Below, piece after piece: positions 1-8,011 of a DNA stretch of 37,594 nucleotides. A program made the translations under genes and the position numbers. The notes below the pieces were generated by a model. It did not search any database, was not told the origin of the DNA, and worked only from the letters and a program-made list of their open reading frames with translations. Source of the DNA: Enterobacter sp. (GTDB lineage: Bacteria; Pseudomonadota; Gammaproteobacteria; Enterobacterales; Enterobacteriaceae). The DNA is taken from the NCBI GenBank assembly GCA_022649305.1, contig JALCNW010000043.1:1-37594 (forward strand), read 5' to 3'. The number at the start of each line of letters is the position of its first letter. Within the stretch, counting starts at the first letter, position 1.

Positions 1-1
1 G

Positions 2-328
2 CTGGTTCTGTCGATGATTGTTTACGGTTGCGCCTTCGACTTCTTCAACATCTCCGGTTCGGTGTTTGTCGAAAAAGAAGTGAAACCTGAAATCCGCGCC
101 AGTGCTCAGGGTATGTTCCTGATGATGACCAACGGTTTCGGCTGTATTCTCGGCGGTATCGTGAGCGGTAAAGTGGTTGAGATGTACACCACCAACGGCA
201 TCACCGACTGGCAGCCAGTGTGGCTGATCTTCGCGGGTTACTCGTTGGTACTGTTCTTCGCCTTTATCGCCCTGTTCAAATACAAGCACGTTCGCGTTCC
301 GACAGGCGCACAGCCTATCGCGCATTAA
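2..328 (+). CDS. nupG: Nucleoside:H+ symporter NupG, C-terminal part (5' end outside window)
   Basis: The reading frame is open from the left edge, so only about the last 108 residues are present. They show two hydrophobic membrane segments and end in a cytoplasmic tail containing FKYKHVRVPTG, which is characteristic of the C-terminus of NupG, the inner-membrane nucleoside/proton symporter of the major facilitator superfamily. The paralogue XapB is the main alternative. The placement supports NupG, because nupG is the neighbour of speC in E. coli and speC lies about 10 kb further along here. A strong hairpin follows the stop codon. The identification is firm for the family and good for the gene. 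Confidence 0.9.
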   Translation: MVLSMIVYGCAFDFFNISGSVFVEKEVKPEIRASAQGMFLMMTNGFGCILGGIVSGKVVEMYTTNGITDWQPVWLIFAGYSLVLFFAFIALFKYKHVRVPTGAQPIAH

Positions 329-335
329 GTATTGT

Positions 336-360
336 CCCCTCTCCTGCTTCAGGAGAGGGG
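336..360 (+). terminator. Rho-independent terminator of nupG, overlapping the citG stop
   Basis: A perfect 10-bp inverted repeat, CCCCTCTCCT (336-345) and AGGAGAGGGG (351-360), encloses a 5-base loop and is followed on the plus strand by TAATTTT. It sits between two convergent genes and its right arm covers the stop codon of citG at 349-351. On the minus strand no T run follows, so termination is better supported for nupG than for the cit operon. Confidence 0.75.
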
Positions 361-1155
361 TAATTTTGCCAATACCCACCCGACCGACAATAAATCTGCA
401 CTGCCTCCCGGGCTCAGGTTTCGCGCAATTAGCGCGGCGTCCATCTCAATCAGCGCCTTACGATCCCAGCCGTTAGCCAGCAACGCTTTCGCATATCCCT
501 GCACATATCGCAGTCCGTCCATCCCACCACGCGACACCAAATTGCTGTCCTGATTAACCGCCATCAGGCGCAGTAACAGCTCGTGAAGATTGCCGTTCCA
601 CTGGGCTAACGCGGCCCGCACCGTGGCAAAACCGCTCTCCGCTTCGCCGCGCGCGCCGGTCAAATCATATTGCTGATACTGTCGCTCGCCTGCCGTGGCC
701 ATCCCACTGCGGCCCGCCAGTTCACGCGCCACCATCCCGGCGCAGATGTCACTCATTTCACCGCACAGGCTTTCTACCGTCGCGGTTTTCACACGTCCGG
801 CAGCAAAGCACAGCAACCCGAGCGCGAAAATCCCCCCTTTGTGGGTGTTTACGCCACCGGTCGCGGCATACATGACTTGCTCACAGGCCATGCCCATCGG
901 GCGAATTAAGCGCAGCTGTTCCGCCGCAGGCTTATCAGCATGTTCACTTCCCAGTTCGGCAAAACGCGAAAACCACGGCGCAATCGCGGCAATGCTGCGG
1001 GCAAACATCGCATGATCCATATCGCGATGTGAGCCGCTGTTGAGCGTGTCCACCAGCCCAGGCTTAGGCGTGAGTTCCAGCTCCAGCCAGAGCGCCTCTT
1101 CGGCGAGTTCCGGCACGCTGAGCCAGCGAGGTTTAGTCGCGAGCAAACCAGTCAT
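349..1155 (-). CDS. citG: Triphosphoribosyl-dephospho-CoA synthase CitG
   Basis: CitG makes 2'-(5''-triphosphoribosyl)-3'-dephospho-CoA from ATP and dephospho-CoA, the precursor of the prosthetic group of citrate lyase. The 268-residue protein has the family landmarks LTPKPGLVD near residue 30, GVNTHKGGIFALGLL near 100-115, LTGARGEAESG near 165-175, and RNLSPGGSADLL close to the C-terminus. It is slightly shorter than E. coli CitG at the N-terminus. It is the last gene of the minus-strand cit operon and its start overlaps the end of citX by 23 bases, implying translational coupling. A GGAG lies upstream of the ATG at 1155. Confidence is high. Confidence 0.95.
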   Translation of the reverse strand: MTGLLATKPRWLSVPELAEEALWLELELTPKPGLVDTLNSGSHRDMDHAMFARSIAAIAPWFSRFAELGSEHADKPAAEQLRLIRPMGMACEQVMYAATGGVNTHKGGIFALGLLCFAAGRVKTATVESLCGEMSDICAGMVARELAGRSGMATAGERQYQQYDLTGARGEAESGFATVRAALAQWNGNLHELLLRLMAVNQDSNLVSRGGMDGLRYVQGYAKALLANGWDRKALIEMDAALIARNLSPGGSADLLSVGWVLAKLPLS

Positions 1156-1672
1156 CGATCAGCTTCTCCACCCGGGCCACCACCTGTTCCACCGGATGCT
1201 GACGCGAGCGGGAACAGGCGTGCGCCGGTTCATCGCAGATCAGACAGCGGCGCATATTCGCGCCCAAAGAGCGCCGTCCAACGTGCCCATTGGTCGGGCA
1301 AATAACATCAAGATCCCAGAGTCTGCCGAGCGGATGGCTTTGCTCCAGCTCGGCACAATGGGCTTTGATTTCAGGTGCCTGATGCGCGACACACCACATG
1401 GCCTCAGGCCCCGTGGGCAGCCACAACACCTGACGGTCGAGCACCTGCCAGCGATGCGCCCACAGCAGTTGGTCACACATCTGTAGCGCCACGCCCATGC
1501 TATTGCGATAGCGCAGGCTGTCTTTAATTTCCCCCGGCGTCACCAGAGTGAGGGAAATCACCGGTTGTTGATAGTGCGTGAGCCAGTCAGCCTGACGCGC
1601 TGCGCGGTGCTCTTTCGCCGCCAGCAGCGCATCAAGGCTGACACCCGCACACACGGGTGTCGCTATCGTCAT
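1133..1672 (-). CDS. citX: Apo-citrate lyase phosphoribosyl-dephospho-CoA transferase CitX
   Basis: CitX transfers the triphosphoribosyl-dephospho-CoA made by CitG onto the acyl carrier subunit CitD, giving holo-citrate lyase. The 179-residue product fits the family length, has the conserved segment GEIKDSLRYRNSMGVAL near residues 48-65, and carries a Cys-rich C-terminal stretch (RCLICDEPAHACSRSRQH) of the kind seen in CitX. It starts 5 bases after the citF stop, with GGAG overlapping the end of citF as ribosome binding site, and overlaps citG by 23 bases. Some bacteria fuse citX and citG; here they are separate but overlapping. Confidence 0.94.
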   Translation of the reverse strand: MTIATPVCAGVSLDALLAAKEHRAARQADWLTHYQQPVISLTLVTPGEIKDSLRYRNSMGVALQMCDQLLWAHRWQVLDRQVLWLPTGPEAMWCVAHQAPEIKAHCAELEQSHPLGRLWDLDVICPTNGHVGRRSLGANMRRCLICDEPAHACSRSRQHPVEQVVARVEKLIDDWFARD

Positions 1673-1677
1673 TATCG

Positions 1678-3195
1678 TTACTCCTTCACCTGTCGGACGG
1701 TGTCAATCACGCTGCCGTCACGGTAGCGGATCACGCCGACGATTTTGTCGGTAAATTCGATCGGTTTTGGCACGCCTGTCAGGGAAATCGCCCGGGCGTA
1801 TAACGCCTCGATATCGACGATTTTTAACCCTGCGGCCTCCAGTCTTTCGCGGATTTCCGGGCGAGCCGGATTCACTGCGATGCCGTGGTCAGTCACCAGT
1901 ACGTCGATACTTTCACCCGGCGTCAGGCGCGTCGTGACCCGCTTCACCACGGTAGGAATGCGGCTGCGCAGTAGCGGCGCGACCACAATCGTCAGATTCG
2001 CCGCAGCCGCCACGTCACAGTGCCCGCCGGATGCTCCGCGCATCACGCCGTCGGAGCCGGTTATGACGTTGACGTTAAACTCCACGTCTATCTCCAGCGC
2101 GCTTAAAATCACCACGTCGAGCTGGTCGCAGCTTGCCGCTTTGCTGCCAGGATTGGCGTAGACGTTAGTCGAAATCTCAACGTGATTCGGGTTTGCCGCC
2201 AGCGAGGCCGCCGCCTGACCGTCAAAGCACTGGGTATCGAGCAGTTTTTCGATTAACCCCTTTTCATGCAAATCCACCAGGCTGCCGGTGATCCCGCCGA
2301 GCGCAAAGCTTGCCTTCACACCGCTGCGCGCCATTTTCTCGCCCATAAAGCGGGTACAGGCGGTAGCCGCCGCGCCGGAGCCGGTCTGCATTGAAAAGCC
2401 GGGTTTGAAATAGCCAGAGTGCTCAATCACGTCTGCTGCATCACGAGCAATCATCAGCTCGCGCGGGTTGCTGGTCACGCGCGCCGCGCCGACGCTGATT
2501 TTCGCCGGATCGCCCACGCTCTCAACCTGCACGATGTAATCCACCCGATCCTGCTCGATGCTGGCGGGCATATTCGGGAATGGCACCAGCGCTTCGGTAA
2601 GCAGCACCACTTTGCGGGCAAACTGGGCATCGACCATCGCGTAGCCCAGCGATCCGCAGCAGGATTTGCCGTGCGTCCCGTTGGCATTACCAAATTCGTC
2701 GCTACACGGCACGCCAAGGAATGCGACGTCGATATTCAACTCGCCGTCCTGGAGCAGCTTGACGCGCCCCCCGTGGGAATGGATCTGTACTGGCTCGTTC
2801 ATCAGCCCGTGAGAAATCGCGTCCGCCAGTTTGCCGCGCATGCCGGAGGTGTAAATACGGGTAATCACGCCGCTTTCGATATGTTCAATCAACGCATCGT
2901 TGCAGGTCATCAGCGAGCTGGAAGCCAGGGTCAATCCCTTGAAACCCATTTTTGCCAGCAGCGCGACGATGGTGTTGATCACCCGGTCGCCTTCGCGAAA
3001 CGCGTGGTGGAACGAAATGGTCATTCCGTCCTGCAACCCGCTGCGTTTCACCGCCTCTTCAACGGAATCGCACAGCTTACGGTGATGTTTTGCCTCAACG
3101 TCAGCCAGCCAGGGCGTGGCGCTGTGGGCGGTATCGAACGGTTTTAAGCCCCTGAGATGGGGGAAATTCACGTGGAGAAGTTCTGTCTGATTCAT
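1678..3195 (-). CDS. citF: Citrate lyase alpha subunit CitF (citrate:acetyl-ACP transferase)
   Basis: CitF exchanges the acetyl group on the CitD prosthetic group for citrate, forming citryl-ACP. The frame is open up to 3273, but the ATG at 3195 (protein starting MNQTELLHVNFPHL) is preferred: AAGGA sits a few bases upstream, and this start leaves a 10-base gap to citE rather than a long overlap. The resulting 506 residues match the usual size of about 510. Family features include the glycine-rich VITGSDGVMRGASGGHCD segment and the C-terminal VLVTDHGIAVNPARPEIRERL segment typical of CoA-transferase-like alpha subunits. It sits between citE and citX in the operon. Confidence 0.96.
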   Translation of the reverse strand: MNQTELLHVNFPHLRGLKPFDTAHSATPWLADVEAKHHRKLCDSVEEAVKRSGLQDGMTISFHHAFREGDRVINTIVALLAKMGFKGLTLASSSLMTCNDALIEHIESGVITRIYTSGMRGKLADAISHGLMNEPVQIHSHGGRVKLLQDGELNIDVAFLGVPCSDEFGNANGTHGKSCCGSLGYAMVDAQFARKVVLLTEALVPFPNMPASIEQDRVDYIVQVESVGDPAKISVGAARVTSNPRELMIARDAADVIEHSGYFKPGFSMQTGSGAAATACTRFMGEKMARSGVKASFALGGITGSLVDLHEKGLIEKLLDTQCFDGQAAASLAANPNHVEISTNVYANPGSKAASCDQLDVVILSALEIDVEFNVNVITGSDGVMRGASGGHCDVAAAANLTIVVAPLLRSRIPTVVKRVTTRLTPGESIDVLVTDHGIAVNPARPEIRERLEAAGLKIVDIEALYARAISLTGVPKPIEFTDKIVGVIRYRDGSVIDTVRQVKE

Positions 3196-3205
3196 TGTGT
3201 CATCC

Positions 3206-4081
3206 TTAGCGACGCACGCCGGAGGCAGCCGCGCGCTCCAGCACCCTCTGCGCGTGATCAATAATAGGGGCATCTACCATTTTGCCGTTGAGAGATACCA
3301 CGCCCAGACCGATACGCGCGCCCTCTTCTGCCGCTTCAATCACCCGCATGGCGTGATCCACTTCGTGCTGGGTTGGCGCGTAGGCGTTATGCAGCAGGTC
3401 GATCTGGCGCGGATTCACCAGCGATTTGCCGTTAAAGCCCATTTTGCGGATAAGCTCAACCTCGCGCAGGAATCCGGCTTCGTCGTTAACGTCCGACCAC
3501 ACCACGTCAAAGGCATCGATCCCCGCCGCGCGGGCGGCGTGCAATACGGCGCAGCGAGCGTAGAACAGCTCGGTGCCGTCGCCGCGTTCGGTCTGCATGT
3601 CCATCACGTAATCAAAGGCCGCCAGCGCGATGCCGATCAGGCGCGGCGAGCTACGGGCGATCGCCACGGCGTTAATCACCCCAATCGCGGATTCAATCGC
3701 TGCCATCACGCGGGTCGATCCTACTTCGCGCCCGCATTCGCGTTCGATGCGCTCCAGATGCCCTTCGAGCTCGTGGATATCCTCCGGCGTGTCGGTTTTT
3801 GGCAGACGTATCACGTCCACGCCGCCGTGAACGGCGGCTTCGAGATCTAATAGGCCAAACGGCGTGCTGAGCGGGTTAATGCGCACCACGGTTTCGATAT
3901 CCTGATACATCGGATGTTGCAGAGCGTGGAACACCAGCAGGCGCGCGGTATCTTTCTCACGCAGCGCGACGGCGTCTTCGAGGTCGAACATGATGGAATC
4001 GGGACGATAGATAAACGCGGTGGAGAGCATGGCGGCGTTCGCGCCGGGCAGGAACAGCATGCTGCGACGGAGTGTACTCAT
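3206..4081 (-). CDS. citE: Citrate lyase beta subunit CitE (citryl-ACP lyase)
   Basis: CitE cleaves citryl-ACP into oxaloacetate and acetyl-ACP. The 291-residue protein belongs to the HpcH/HpaI aldolase (CitE-like) TIM-barrel family. Visible motifs are [10 protein letters not shown] at the N-terminus, MFDLEDAVA near residue 30, VVRINPL near 65, [13 protein letters not shown] near 90, [12 protein letters not shown] near 120, and [16 protein letters not shown] near 145; the acidic residues within them are the Mg2+/substrate ligands of the family. The ATG overlaps the citD stop by four bases (ATGA), with GGAG upstream. Confidence is high. Confidence 0.96.
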   Translation of the reverse strand: MSTLRRSMLFLPGANAAMLSTAFIYRPDSIMFDLEDAVALREKDTARLLVFHALQHPMYQDIETVVRINPLSTPFGLLDLEAAVHGGVDVIRLPKTDTPEDIHELEGHLERIERECGREVGSTRVMAAIESAIGVINAVAIARSSPRLIGIALAAFDYVMDMQTERGDGTELFYARCAVLHAARAAGIDAFDVVWSDVNDEAGFLREVELIRKMGFNGKSLVNPRQIDLLHNAYAPTQHEVDHAMRVIEAAEEGARIGLGVVSLNGKMVDAPIIDHAQRVLERAAASGVRR

Positions 4082-4371
4082 GACATTTTTCTCCAGTCGA
4101 TAGTCTGTTCTTCTACAGCACGCATCACCGCGCTTTGCAGGCGGGCGCGGATCACACAGTCCAGCGCGCCTTTGTCTTCGACGATAATCAGCCCCTGACG
4201 CACGTCCAGCGCGTGCAGCGTCTCGTCGACCACCTGACGAATCTGCTCGCCAAACTGCTTAATCACTTCACTGTGGATGATAATCTCCAGACCGCCGTCG
4301 GCAGGGGCGATTTTCACCATCAGGTCGCTGGACTCCTGCGTTCCGGCCAGCGACTCCCTTACAATTTTCAT
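4078..4371 (-). CDS. citD: Citrate lyase gamma subunit CitD (acyl carrier protein)
   Basis: CitD is the small acyl carrier subunit that carries the phosphoribosyl-dephospho-CoA arm shuttled between CitF and CitE. The frame extends upstream to 4518, inside citC, but the ATG at 4371 ([16 protein letters not shown]) is chosen because the resulting 97 residues match the family, AGGA lies just upstream, and it leaves a 16-base gap after citC. Ser14 within GTQESSD is the residue equivalent to the known prosthetic-group attachment serine of CitD proteins. The stop overlaps the citE start. Confidence 0.95.
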   Translation of the reverse strand: MKIVRESLAGTQESSDLMVKIAPADGGLEIIIHSEVIKQFGEQIRQVVDETLHALDVRQGLIIVEDKGALDCVIRARLQSAVMRAVEEQTIDWRKMS

Positions 4372-4387
4372 GATAATTTCCTGATAG

Positions 4388-5413
4388 TTATGCGACTTCC
4401 GCGCGCGCACTGTAGTGCGCTTCGAGGTGCGCGAAAGTGGACTCCGGGACAATTTCCCGAATGCGGGAAAACTGTTGTGTCTTGAGTAAACGGCGCACTT
4501 CCGATGCCGAAATGGCATTTCCGGTGGCCTTGATGCGCGGCATCTCTATTACCTCGATGTCCGGGGCAAGCAGCTGATGCAGCGTCTGGTTGTACTGGCG
4601 GGTGATATCGCAAAACGGCTCCGAGCCGATAAACCGATGGGTTATCCCGAGTGCTGGAGCGATAAAATCGCGGAAAATCAGCACGTCGATTTCGCTCCAC
4701 GCCTGCTGCACTTTTCCGCTCTCCTTCAGGAAATAGGCCGGGAAGGTGGCGCGCGAGATGATGTATTGCGAACCTTCATGAACCGATACGTTCGACAGAT
4801 TCGCCACGCCCGCGCGCACCATGTCCAGACGATCCCGAAACGGGAAGAACGACGCGTCTTCGCGCACCACAAACAGATGCAGCCAGTCGCAGCGTGTTGC
4901 CGCCTGCTCCACCAGATGACGGTGCCCAAGGGTGAACGGATTAGCGTTCATAACGATCGCGCCGATCCTCTCGCCACACTTGCGCTGAGCGACAAGCGAA
5001 CGGCAGTAACGCTCCACACCCTGCGGCGTGTTTTCCATCAGCACCGCATTGTTGCCGCTCTGGGCAATCGGCCAGAAACCGCTGCGGGCAAAGCGCTCTT
5101 TATTGCATGGCCGGGTGCAGAGAAAGAGGTGAAAATAACCGCGCGCGAGGGCGGCATTTTCCACCTCAGCCAGCAGGCGCGCGCTCAGGTTTGCCCCACG
5201 TAGTTGCTCATCAACCGCCACACACTTAATGACGTTAGCGGCAAGGCCCGCGCATCCCACCAGCTGCGTACCGGACCAGGCCTCGACAAACAGCGTAATG
5301 TCGTTGTCCAGCCCCAGGCCGCTATCGGCCAACAGGTAGCGAATCTGGCTGAGCCTTTCCGGGTGTCGGGCCACTTCCGTCAGTCGGAAATCAATGGTGG
5401 GTTGCGTGTGCAT
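4388..5413 (-). CDS. citC: [Citrate [pro-3S]-lyase] ligase CitC
   Basis: CitC acetylates the thiol of the citrate lyase prosthetic group with acetate and ATP, switching the enzyme on. The 341-residue protein has an N-terminal GNAT-like region (about residues 1-130, with VDEQLRGANLSARLL) and a C-terminal nucleotidyltransferase domain. That domain has the TxxH/HxGH-type motif NPFTLGHRHL near residue 158 and the ISASEVRR motif near 305. AGGGAAGG precedes the ATG at 5413. It lies between the FAH-family gene (10-base gap) and citD. Confidence is high. Confidence 0.96.
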   Translation of the reverse strand: MHTQPTIDFRLTEVARHPERLSQIRYLLADSGLGLDNDITLFVEAWSGTQLVGCAGLAANVIKCVAVDEQLRGANLSARLLAEVENAALARGYFHLFLCTRPCNKERFARSGFWPIAQSGNNAVLMENTPQGVERYCRSLVAQRKCGERIGAIVMNANPFTLGHRHLVEQAATRCDWLHLFVVREDASFFPFRDRLDMVRAGVANLSNVSVHEGSQYIISRATFPAYFLKESGKVQQAWSEIDVLIFRDFIAPALGITHRFIGSEPFCDITRQYNQTLHQLLAPDIEVIEMPRIKATGNAISASEVRRLLKTQQFSRIREIVPESTFAHLEAHYSARAEVA

Positions 5414-5423
5414 ACTGCCTTCC

Positions 5424-6287
5424 CTAGTGCGCTGCCGTCAGCGTGTGTGCTGGCGCTTCTACGATCGTATTGCTCAGATGACCGATGTTCTCGATCTCCA
5501 CTTCAATGCGATCGCCCTCTTTCATAAACAGTGGTGGATTACGCTTTTTACCCACGCCGCCCGGCGATCCGGTGATGATCACATCGCCCGGGCTTAAGCG
5601 GGTGAAGGTGCTGATGTACTCGATCAGCTCCGCGACCTTGTGGATCATGCTGCTGGTGTTGTCCTCCTGCACCATGCGCCCGTTCAGCCAGGTGCGAATC
5701 GCTAGCTGATGCGGATCCGGGATTTCATCGGCAGTGGCCATCCACGGGCCAAACGCCCCGGTTTGACGCCAGTTTTTGCCCGCCGTAAACCAGGTGTGCT
5801 GCCAGTCGCGGGCGGAACCGTCCATGTAGCAGCTGTAGCCCGCCACGTGGCGCAGCGCGTCCTCGCGGCGAATGTTCTCGCCGCCTTTGCCAATGATGAC
5901 CGCCAGTTCGCCCTCATAGTCGAACTCGCTGGAATGACGCGGTTTCAGCACCGGCGCGTTGTGGCCGGTCTGGGAGTCCGGGAAGCGAACAAACAGCGTT
6001 GGCGCCGGGTTATGCTGGTCAAACTCCTGACGCTTGGCGGCGTAGTTCATGCCCACGCAGAGAATTTTCTCCGGCTGCTCAATCACCGGTAAAAAGGTGA
6101 TGGCGTCCATCGCCACGTCGACGGGGTCGTTAAGATAACGCGTGGCTTCCGCCATGCCGTTGCCCTGTAACAGCGCCTTAAGGTCACCGTAGCGGTCGCC
6201 CAAACGGCGGCCTAAATTCACTACGCCATCACCTTTGACGATGCCGTAGCTACGTTGACCTTTATAAATAAAGCTTGCGAGTTTCAT
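5424..6287 (-). CDS. Fumarylacetoacetate hydrolase (FAH) family protein in the citrate operon
   Basis: This 287-residue protein has an FAH-type fold. An N-terminal cap of about 70 residues is followed by the catalytic core, with KILCVGMNYAAK near 75-85, the metal motif DYEGELAVIIGK (Glu125, Glu127), YMDGSARDWQ (Asp156), and the C-terminal GDVIITGSPGGVG. Family members are acylpyruvate hydrolases, oxaloacetate decarboxylases or tautomerases, and 2-keto-3-deoxy-acid hydratases. It lies 10 bases upstream of citC and 17 downstream of the transporter, so it is co-transcribed with citrate lyase genes whose product is oxaloacetate. Decarboxylation or tautomerisation of oxaloacetate is therefore the likeliest job, by inference. 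The family is certain; the reaction is not. Confidence 0.88.
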   Translation of the reverse strand: MKLASFIYKGQRSYGIVKGDGVVNLGRRLGDRYGDLKALLQGNGMAEATRYLNDPVDVAMDAITFLPVIEQPEKILCVGMNYAAKRQEFDQHNPAPTLFVRFPDSQTGHNAPVLKPRHSSEFDYEGELAVIIGKGGENIRREDALRHVAGYSCYMDGSARDWQHTWFTAGKNWRQTGAFGPWMATADEIPDPHQLAIRTWLNGRMVQEDNTSSMIHKVAELIEYISTFTRLSPGDVIITGSPGGVGKKRNPPLFMKEGDRIEVEIENIGHLSNTIVEAPAHTLTAAH

Positions 6288-6304
6288 TGTTCTTTCCTGA
6301 AGAC

Positions 6305-7666
6305 TTAAACGAGGAAGTTGCCCAGAATCAGCAGTGAGATGGAGACGTTAATCGCTCCGCCGATACGGGTAGCAATCTGGGCGAATGGCATCAGGCTCAT
6401 GCGGTTGCCTGCGGTCAGGATCGCCACGTCACCCGTACCGCCCTGCCCGCTCTGACAGCAGGAGACGATGGCGACATCAATCGGGTGCATACCAATCTTT
6501 TTGCCCACGAAGAACCCGGTTGCCACCAGCGCGGAGACGGTGCTGACAATCACCAGCAGGTTGCTCACGGTGAAGGCGTTAACCAGCTCTTGCCACGGGG
6601 TAATAGCCACACCCACGGCGAACAGAATCGGGTAAGTCACGGAAGTCTGGAAGAATTTGTAAACCACCTGCGAACCTTCAAGCAGACGGGGAGAAGCACC
6701 GTTACACAGCTTGACCAGCACCGCCATAAACAGCATGCCAACCGGTGCAGGCAGGCCAATCAGCTTGTGACCGAGCATGCCCAGCATGTAAAGCAGCACC
6801 GCCAGCAGCGCGCCGGAAGCAATCGTCGTCACGTCCGCTTTGCCGGAGAACGCAGGCTGGGAAACGGTGGTGTCCGCATTGGCGCGGTTTGGCATCAGCT
6901 GGCCTTCGCCGGTCAGATGCGGGTAACGCTTGCCGAGCTGGTTCAGACAGCCGGAGATGATGATGGCGGTCAAGCCCCCGAGCATGACCATCGGCAGCAC
7001 GCGACCGAGCGCCACGCCCTGGTCCATATGCAGCAGTGCGGCATAGCCGATGGAAAGCGGTATGGCGCCCTCGCCTACCCCACCCGCCATAATCGGCAAA
7101 ATGATAAAGAAGAAGATCTGGAACGGCTCAAGACCCAGCGCCATACCCACGCCCATCCCGACGATCATGCCGACGATTTCGCCGCACAGCATCGGGAAGA
7201 AAATACGCAGGAAGCCCTGAATCAACACCGTGCGGTTCATGCTCATGATGCTGCCGACAATGATGCAGCAGATATAGAGATAAAGGATGTTGGTGGATTT
7301 GTAGAACTTGGTGGTCGACTCCACCACCACGTCCGGCAGCAGGCCGTAATAGACCATCGCCGACGGAATGAAGGTGGCGCAAATCGCCGCCGCGCCGAGC
7401 TTGCCCACAATCGGCAGGCGTTTGCCAAACTCACCGCAGGCGAAGCCGAAGAACGCCAGCGTGGCGACCATCACCACGATGTCGCTTGGCAGCTTGCCGC
7501 CCAGGCAGTCGATGGCGATTAATACGCCCGCTAAAACAAACAGCGGCAGCGGGATGATCCCCACTTTCCAGGTATCCATAATGTGCCACCAGCGCTCTTT
7601 GAGCGATGGCCGCTGAATATCAATCGGGTCGTGAGAAACAGAGAATGAATCGTCAGTAGTGCTCAT
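6305..7666 (-). CDS. 2-hydroxycarboxylate transporter (CitS/CitW type), probable citrate carrier
   Basis: The 453-residue inner-membrane protein belongs to the 2-hydroxycarboxylate transporter (2HCT) family. It has many hydrophobic segments and both reentrant-loop signatures: GGVG at residues 195-198 (within MAGGVGEGAIPLS) and GGTG at 409-412 (within GQGGTGDVAIL). The latter is followed by GNRM and by Arg434 in ATRIGGA, the position of the substrate-binding arginine of CitS-like carriers. The about 30-residue hydrophilic N-terminus is typical. As first gene of the operon, upstream of citrate lyase, it most likely imports citrate, by Na+ symport or exchange for acetate. Malate or lactate as other substrates cannot be excluded. 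GAGG precedes the ATG at 7666. Confidence 0.9.
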   Translation of the reverse strand: MSTTDDSFSVSHDPIDIQRPSLKERWWHIMDTWKVGIIPLPLFVLAGVLIAIDCLGGKLPSDIVVMVATLAFFGFACGEFGKRLPIVGKLGAAAICATFIPSAMVYYGLLPDVVVESTTKFYKSTNILYLYICCIIVGSIMSMNRTVLIQGFLRIFFPMLCGEIVGMIVGMGVGMALGLEPFQIFFFIILPIMAGGVGEGAIPLSIGYAALLHMDQGVALGRVLPMVMLGGLTAIIISGCLNQLGKRYPHLTGEGQLMPNRANADTTVSQPAFSGKADVTTIASGALLAVLLYMLGMLGHKLIGLPAPVGMLFMAVLVKLCNGASPRLLEGSQVVYKFFQTSVTYPILFAVGVAITPWQELVNAFTVSNLLVIVSTVSALVATGFFVGKKIGMHPIDVAIVSCCQSGQGGTGDVAILTAGNRMSLMPFAQIATRIGGAINVSISLLILGNFLV

Positions 7667-7765
7667 AATTAAGCCTCTTGGTTATTTGTGCGTTCAGCTT
7701 AAAGTCACTAAGGCTTACGTTATGTGAGGAAAGGCATATTAAAACCGAAGTTTTAATGGCCTCTA

Positions 7766-7837
7766 TGGTTTTAAAGGTTTCTTTTATTTAATGTGATTAA
7801 CACCTTATTTATCGCCGTGGTTTTAATGGTTTCTTTT
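7766..7837. repeat. Direct repeat pair with GTTTTAAWGG core, candidate operator
   Basis: Two 20-base copies lie at 7766-7785 and 7818-7837, identical except at one position (GGTTTTAAAGG versus GGTTTTAATGG, both followed by TTTCTTTT). Their starts are 52 bases apart, close to five helical turns, so both would face the same side of the DNA. A third copy of the decamer core lies at 7750-7759, 18 bases before the first. The position upstream of the transporter start suggests activator sites, probably for CitB. Confidence 0.5.
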
Positions 7838-7870
7838 CCTGAATGAACATTCAAATAACATTTCGCATTT

Positions 7871-7894
7871 AGTATTAAGACAAACCTTAATACT
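7871..7894. repeat. Perfect 9-bp inverted repeat in the citAB/cit control region
   Basis: AGTATTAAG (7871-7879) and CTTAATACT (7886-7894) are exact reverse complements separated by six bases. No T run follows, so it is not a terminator. A dimeric regulator site is the simplest reading. The protein that would bind it is unknown. Confidence 0.45.
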
Positions 7895-7950
7895 AATAAT
7901 TGTCTTGTAAATCGCGCTGTGCAAAGGATCACAAGTTTTGGGCAAACCCG

Positions 7951-7976
7951 ATATCACGCTTAAAAAAGCGTGATAT
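7951..7976 (+). repeat. 11-bp perfect hairpin just upstream of citA
   Basis: ATATCACGCTT (7951-7961) and AAGCGTGATAT (7966-7976) pair perfectly around an AAAA loop and end 35 bases before the preferred citA ATG. It may be an operator palindrome or, if transcribed, a leader hairpin affecting citA translation. No good Shine-Dalgarno sequence is seen between it and citA. Confidence 0.5.
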
Positions 7977-8011
7977 ATTGCCCACAACCCTTGATGCTTC
8001 GCGTGATAGCC

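Larger units (their letters stand above)
7667..8011. promoter_or_regulatory. Divergent control region between the cit operon and citAB
   Basis: These 345 AT-rich bases separate the divergent transporter and citA starts and must hold both promoters. They contain three direct copies of GTTTTAAWGG (7750-7759, 7768-7777, 7820-7829). The last two lie within a 20-base repeat that differs at a single position. There is also a perfect 9-bp inverted repeat at 7871-7894 and an 11-bp hairpin at 7951-7976. A TGTGA at 7792-7796 could be a CRP half-site but has no good partner. CitB/DpiA-type regulators are known to bind AT-rich DNA in such regions; which element is the operator here is inference. Confidence 0.6.

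Noticed and set aside
2419..3147. 242-codon plus-strand frame opposite citF
   Set aside because: It is the shadow of citF, with no start signal and no domain.
6485..7522. 345-codon plus-strand frame opposite the 2-hydroxycarboxylate transporter
   Set aside because: It is a complementary-strand frame of a strongly supported membrane protein; its His/Gln/Arg-rich translation resembles no family.
7792..7796. CRP site in the cit control region
   Set aside because: Only one TGTGA half-site is present; the expected TCACA half at the right spacing is missing, so it is mentioned but not called.
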